DNA from: Gillisia sp.
GTDB taxonomy: Bacteria; Bacteroidota; Bacteroidia; Flavobacteriales; Flavobacteriaceae
Assembly: GCA_024635655.1 (NCBI GenBank)
Contig: JAGXIL010000039.1
Location: forward strand, 1-64,000
DNA: 64,000 bases
Reading direction: 5' to 3'
A model generated the notes under the pieces. The model saw only the letters and a program-made list of their open reading frames with translations. It was not told the origin of the DNA and did no database searches. The translations under genes were made by a program, and so were the position numbers. Each line of letters starts with the position of its first letter. Position 1 is the first letter of the stretch. Positions 60,727-64,000 of the stretch are shown here, piece by piece.

Positions 60727-63700
60727 TCAATCTGCAATATTGGGACTAAGCCATTTTGTTGCGGTTTCCAGCGGAATCTCTTTACGTTCAGCAAAATCCT
60801 TTACCTGGTCTTCAGTGATCTTCCCCACCCCAAAATACCGGGCTTCGGGATTGGCAAAATAATAACCGCTTACACTGGAAGCGGGCCACATGGCAAGGCT
60901 GTCTGTAAGTTTTACGCCAATGGTTTCCTCTACTTTCAGCACTTCCCAGATACTCGGTTTCTCAAGATGATCGGGGCAGGCAGGGTATCCAGGCGCCGGT
61001 CTAATTCCTTTATAGGTTTCTTTGATCAACTCTTCGTTGCTCAGGTTTTCATCGGGGGCATAACCCCATTCATCAATTCTTACCTGCTTGTGAAGGTATT
61101 CTGCAAATGCTTCTGCCAAACGATCAGACAGGGCTTTGACCATAATGGAATTGTAATCGTCCAGGTCTTTTTCAAATTGATCTGCCATTTCCTGGGTTCC
61201 GAATCCTGTGGTCACACAAAAGCATCCTATGTAATCCTGAATACCTGTTTCCTTTGGTGCGATGAAATCGGATAAAGCAAAGTTTGGTTTCCCCTTGTAT
61301 TTTTTGGTTTGTTGACGCAGGGTTCTAAATCTCAGCTTTTTTTCTTCGGAATGATCCTCATACTGAATTTCGATATCATCATCATCCACTGTATTTGCCG
61401 GAAAGATCCCGTACACTGCTTTCGCCGTTAGCAGCTTTTCATCCAGGATCTTCTTTAGCTGAAGCTGTGCGTCTTTAAAAAGAATTGTTGCCTGCTCTCC
61501 CACTACTTCATCGGTAAGGATTGCCGGATATTTTCCGTGCAATTCCCAGCTTCGGAAGAAGGGCGTCCAGTCGATGAACTCCTCTAATTTTCTAATGTCA
61601 AAATCTTCCATGACGTGGATACCGGCTTTGTTGGGTTTAGTAATATTGGTATTTTTCCAGTCAATTTTGAACTTATTTTCCCTGGCATCTTCGATAGATA
61701 AATAATCCTTTACCTTGCCCCGCTTCAGGAAATTTTCCCGAAAGACCTCATATTCCTCCTTCAGGTCATCCATATATTTTCTGCGGGTGTTTTCCTTGAG
61801 CAGGTTTCCTACTACAGTTACTGCGCGGGAAGCATCGTTAACGTGAACTACTGCGCTTTTATATTGGGTATCTATCTTTACTGCGGTATGTGCCTTGGAA
61901 GTGGTCGCACCCCCAATTAATAGCGGAACACTGAAATCCTGCTGCTGCATTTCCTTGGCCAAAAAAACCATCTCGTCAAGCGACGGAGTTATTAATCCGC
62001 TAAGGCCAATAACATCAACATTTTCTTTTTTAGCCGTCTCAATGATCTTCTCCGGTGGCACCATCACACCCAGATCTATAATTTCGTAATTGTTACAAGC
62101 CAATACCACGCTCACGATATTTTTTCCGATGTCGTGTACGTCCCCTTTTACGGTGGCAAGAAGGATTTTTCCAGCCCCCCCCGCCCCCGAAGGGGGAGCT
62201 TTTTGAAGCTCTTGTGCAATCTCTTGTAAAACATTTTCTAAATTTGAAAGTACCTGGTCATTTGTAAAACGCACCACCCGGAAACCATGTTCTTTTAACC
62301 ATTTGGTTCGTTCCTCATCCTTCATTTTATTTTCCGGAAGTTCGTGGACCAACCCGTCAATTTCCACAATTAACCGTTCCTTTAAACAAACAAAATCAGC
62401 AATATATCCTCCAATTATATGTTGTCTCCTAAATTTAAAACCTTCCAGCTGCTTATTAGATAAGCAATTCCATAGAATGGTTTCGGTATGGGTAGGATTA
62501 TTATACCTCAATTTTTTTGCTAAATCTTTCATTAACCCATACAACATAGGATCTGCAGTCTTCCAGTATTGCTCCCCCTTAGGGGGCTGGGGGGCTTTCG
62601 CTTCCTCAATGTATGGCAGGAGATACGCCACCGCCTTTTTCATCACCCGTGCCGACTTTACCACCTGTGGCAGGAACATTTTTCCGCTTCCGAAAAGGTC
62701 ACCTACTACATTCATTCCGGTCATTAAATGTCCTTCAATAACTTCTATGGGCTGAGCTGCTTCCTGTCTGGCGATCTCTATATCTTCAAGGATGTAAGCG
62801 TCTATTCCTTTTACCAAAGCATGGGTGATGCGGTCCTGCAGGGGTTTTTCCCTCCAGGAAAGATCTACTTTATTTTCCCGCTCGGTGCCCACCACGTGTT
62901 CGGCAAAGGTTAATAACCTTTCGGTGGCATCATCGCGACGATCCAGGATCACATCCTCCACGTGATCCAACAGGTCCTTGGGAATATTGTCATATACATC
63001 CAGCAACGCCGGATTCACAATACCTATATTCATTCCCGCTTTTATCGCGTGATACAGAAATACAGAATGCATTGCCTCCCTCACCGGATTATTTCCGCGG
63101 AAAGAAAAAGAAACATTACTTACCCCACCGCTTAAACTGCAATGCGGCAAATTTTCTTTAACCCAGCGCACGGCATCAATAAAATCAATGGAATTGCGGC
63201 GGTGTTCTTCCATTCCTGTTGCTACCGGAAAAATATTTAAATCAAAGATGATATCTTCCGGAGGGAATTTCACCTGTTTGGTAAGGATGTCATAAGACCG
63301 CTGCGCGATCTCGATCCTGCGTTGAAAATTATCGGCTTGCCCAACTTCGTCAAAGGCCATTACGATCACTGCTGCCCCATAACGTTTCACCTTTTTGGCC
63401 TGGGCTATGAATTCTTCTTCTCCTTCTTTTAAACTTATAGAGTTTACCACACATTTCCCCTGCACTACCTGAAGCCCGGCTTCGATGATCTCCCATTTTG
63501 AACTGTCTATCATTATTGGCACCCGTGCAATGTCAGGTTCTGCTACTATAAGGTTCAGGAATTTCACCATGACTTCCTTGCCTTCAATAAGGCCATCATC
63601 CATATTAACATCAATGATCTGCGCCCCGCCATCTACCTGTTCCCGTGCTATGGCCAGGGCTTCTTCAAATTTCCCTTCATTGATAAGCCTCAGGAATTTT

Positions 63701-63858
63701 TTGGAACCCGCAACATTGGTACGTTCACCTACATTGACAAAATTGCTTTCAGGAGTAATTATGAGGGGTTCCAAACCCGAAAGTTTTAAAGGCCGCAGCT
63801 CTTTTTTCTTTCGCTTGTTTTCCAGTGAAGCGTCTTCAGCTATAATTGTCTTTCCCAT
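60727..63858 (-). CDS. metH: cobalamin-dependent methionine synthase (MetH, core part) with an inserted nuclease domain
   Basis: MetH methylates homocysteine using 5-methyl-THF and cobalamin. This 1043-residue protein lacks the homocysteine domain, which is a separate upstream gene (63860). The THF domain is at about 30-290 ([16 protein letters not shown]), the cobalamin cap at about 320-420, the cobalamin domain from 563 (GDVHDIGK, with the cobalt-binding His575), and the reactivation domain at about 720-1043 ([15 protein letters not shown]). Residues 422-561 are foreign: a DUF559 domain flanked by GC-rich repeats (separate entry). Without it the length is about 903, usual for the family. 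Whether the enzyme works with the insertion is unknown; the frame is intact. Confidence 0.92.
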   Translation of the reverse strand: MGKTIIAEDASLENKRKKKELRPLKLSGLEPLIITPESNFVNVGERTNVAGSKKFLRLINEGKFEEALAIAREQVDGGAQIIDVNMDDGLIEGKEVMVKFLNLIVAEPDIARVPIMIDSSKWEIIEAGLQVVQGKCVVNSISLKEGEEEFIAQAKKVKRYGAAVIVMAFDEVGQADNFQRRIEIAQRSYDILTKQVKFPPEDIIFDLNIFPVATGMEEHRRNSIDFIDAVRWVKENLPHCSLSGGVSNVSFSFRGNNPVREAMHSVFLYHAIKAGMNIGIVNPALLDVYDNIPKDLLDHVEDVILDRRDDATERLLTFAEHVVGTERENKVDLSWREKPLQDRITHALVKGIDAYILEDIEIARQEAAQPIEVIEGHLMTGMNVVGDLFGSGKMFLPQVVKSARVMKKAVAYLLPYIEEAKAPQPPKGEQYWKTADPMLYGLMKDLAKKLRYNNPTHTETILWNCLSNKQLEGFKFRRQHIIGGYIADFVCLKERLIVEIDGLVHELPENKMKDEERTKWLKEHGFRVVRFTNDQVLSNLENVLQEIAQELQKAPPSGAGGAGKILLATVKGDVHDIGKNIVSVVLACNNYEIIDLGVMVPPEKIIETAKKENVDVIGLSGLITPSLDEMVFLAKEMQQQDFSVPLLIGGATTSKAHTAVKIDTQYKSAVVHVNDASRAVTVVGNLLKENTRRKYMDDLKEEYEVFRENFLKRGKVKDYLSIEDARENKFKIDWKNTNITKPNKAGIHVMEDFDIRKLEEFIDWTPFFRSWELHGKYPAILTDEVVGEQATILFKDAQLQLKKILDEKLLTAKAVYGIFPANTVDDDDIEIQYEDHSEEKKLRFRTLRQQTKKYKGKPNFALSDFIAPKETGIQDYIGCFCVTTGFGTQEMADQFEKDLDDYNSIMVKALSDRLAEAFAEYLHKQVRIDEWGYAPDENLSNEELIKETYKGIRPAPGYPACPDHLEKPSIWEVLKVEETIGVKLTDSLAMWPASSVSGYYFANPEARYFGVGKITEDQVKDFAERKEIPLETATKWLSPNIAD
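62173..62596 (-). mobile_element. DUF559 nuclease element inserted in frame in metH
   Basis: About 424 bp bounded by inverted repeats of 26-27 nt: 62173-62199, AGCCCCCCCCGCCCCC then GAAGGGGGAGC, and 62571-62596, the complement of AGCCCCCCAGCCCCC and TAAGGGGGAGC. Each end is itself a hairpin of C and G runs. The interior codes in the metH frame for a Vsr-like DUF559 domain (metH residues 443 to about 552; own Met443, MKDLAKKLR). Motifs are [30 protein letters not shown] and [11 protein letters not shown]. The fold is of the PD-(D/E)XK class. No intein splice motifs or target-site duplication were seen. Confidence 0.75.
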
Positions 63859-63859
63859 C

Positions 63860-64000
63860 TTAGCTTAAAACTTTTTCAGATTCGTTTTTGATCTTTCTGG
63901 GCGGGTAATCTTTGGCCACTTCAGCAATGGCTTTGATGTGTGCGGGCGTTGTTCCACAGCAGCCTCCCAGAATATTTACAAGTCCCTTTTCAAGATATTC
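63860..64000 (-). CDS. homocysteine S-methyltransferase domain protein (C-terminal end)
   Basis: The last 46 codons of a gene that continues beyond the window. [19 protein letters not shown] contains the Cys-Cys zinc ligands (GGCCGT) of the homocysteine-binding barrel. Only one base lies between its stop and the metH start. In many Bacteroidota this domain, fused in E. coli MetH, is a separate gene, so this gene and metH form a split methionine synthase. Confidence 0.9.
   Translation of the reverse strand, partial: EYLEKGLVNILGGCCGTTPAHIKAIAEVAKDYPPRKIKNESEKVLS

Noticed and set aside
62173-62596. Intein in MetH
   Set aside because: The insertion lacks an N-terminal Cys/Ser block, a C-terminal HN followed by Cys/Ser/Thr and any Hint-domain pattern; it contains only a DUF559 nuclease domain and repeat-derived Pro/Gly-rich ends.

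Overview
The window looks like chromosomal DNA of a member of the Flavobacteriaceae (Bacteroidota). The support is gldA, gldB and gldC gliding genes, GldB/GldC next to nadE, BT_3928-type and DUF4293 proteins, a Rho with a long disordered insert, a DnaG without zinc ligands, a fused DAHP synthase/chorismate mutase, and promoter boxes of the TAnnTTTG type. Most genes are on the minus strand. No rRNA, phage, integrase, transposase or CRISPR array was seen. One tRNA (Arg, anticodon ACG) is present.

Layout. 1-2.6 kb: a cut-off SDR oxidoreductase and a GtaA-like glutaminase-family protein. 2.6-13.5 kb: a gene-sparse accessory stretch with small single-pass membrane proteins sharing an N-terminal WWxW motif, a YpfJ-type zinc peptidase, a soluble histidine kinase, a patatin, two YsnF/DUF2382 proteins and a YqiA-like esterase; it resembles a stress or envelope-maintenance region. 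13.5-18.5 kb: a frameshifted porin remnant, an intact porin, an unusual voltage-sensor/metzincin-like membrane protein and a membrane-anchored EEP-family hydrolase. 18.5-31.2 kb: the tRNA, an M57-like lipoprotein protease and core genes (clpS, prmA, tpiA, folP, cdaA, an ABC exporter, truA, rho). 31.3-34.7 kb: a block of inverted-repeat elements, one orphan secreted protein, then gldC-gldB and divergent nadE. 34.8-42.4 kb: an atypical response regulator, dnaG, an ECF sigma/membrane protein/outer-membrane protein set, a polyprenyl synthase and rlmN. 42.4-43.0 kb: a degenerate repeat field. 43.0-52.4 kb: queA, aroA, a MazG-like protein, a DUF3857 pair, dtd-rsgA and a secreted protein. 52.4-56.6 kb: a compact aromatic amino-acid operon (pheA, aminotransferase, tyrA, DAHP synthase/chorismate mutase). 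56.7-64 kb: gldA, a GIN-domain lipoprotein, a PagL-like protein, metF, metH and the end of a homocysteine methyltransferase gene.

Two observations stand out. First, metH carries an in-frame insertion of about 140 codons encoding a DUF559 (Vsr/PD-(D/E)XK-like) nuclease domain. It is bounded by GC-rich inverted repeats and sits exactly in the linker between the cobalamin cap and the cobalamin-binding domain. Second, the aromatic operon is preceded by a short open frame very rich in Phe and Tyr codons, a mutually exclusive antiterminator segment and a strong terminator that ends about 11 nt before pheA. This is a complete ribosome-mediated attenuator.

All assignments were made by reading the sequence and recognising motifs. 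No database search was run.
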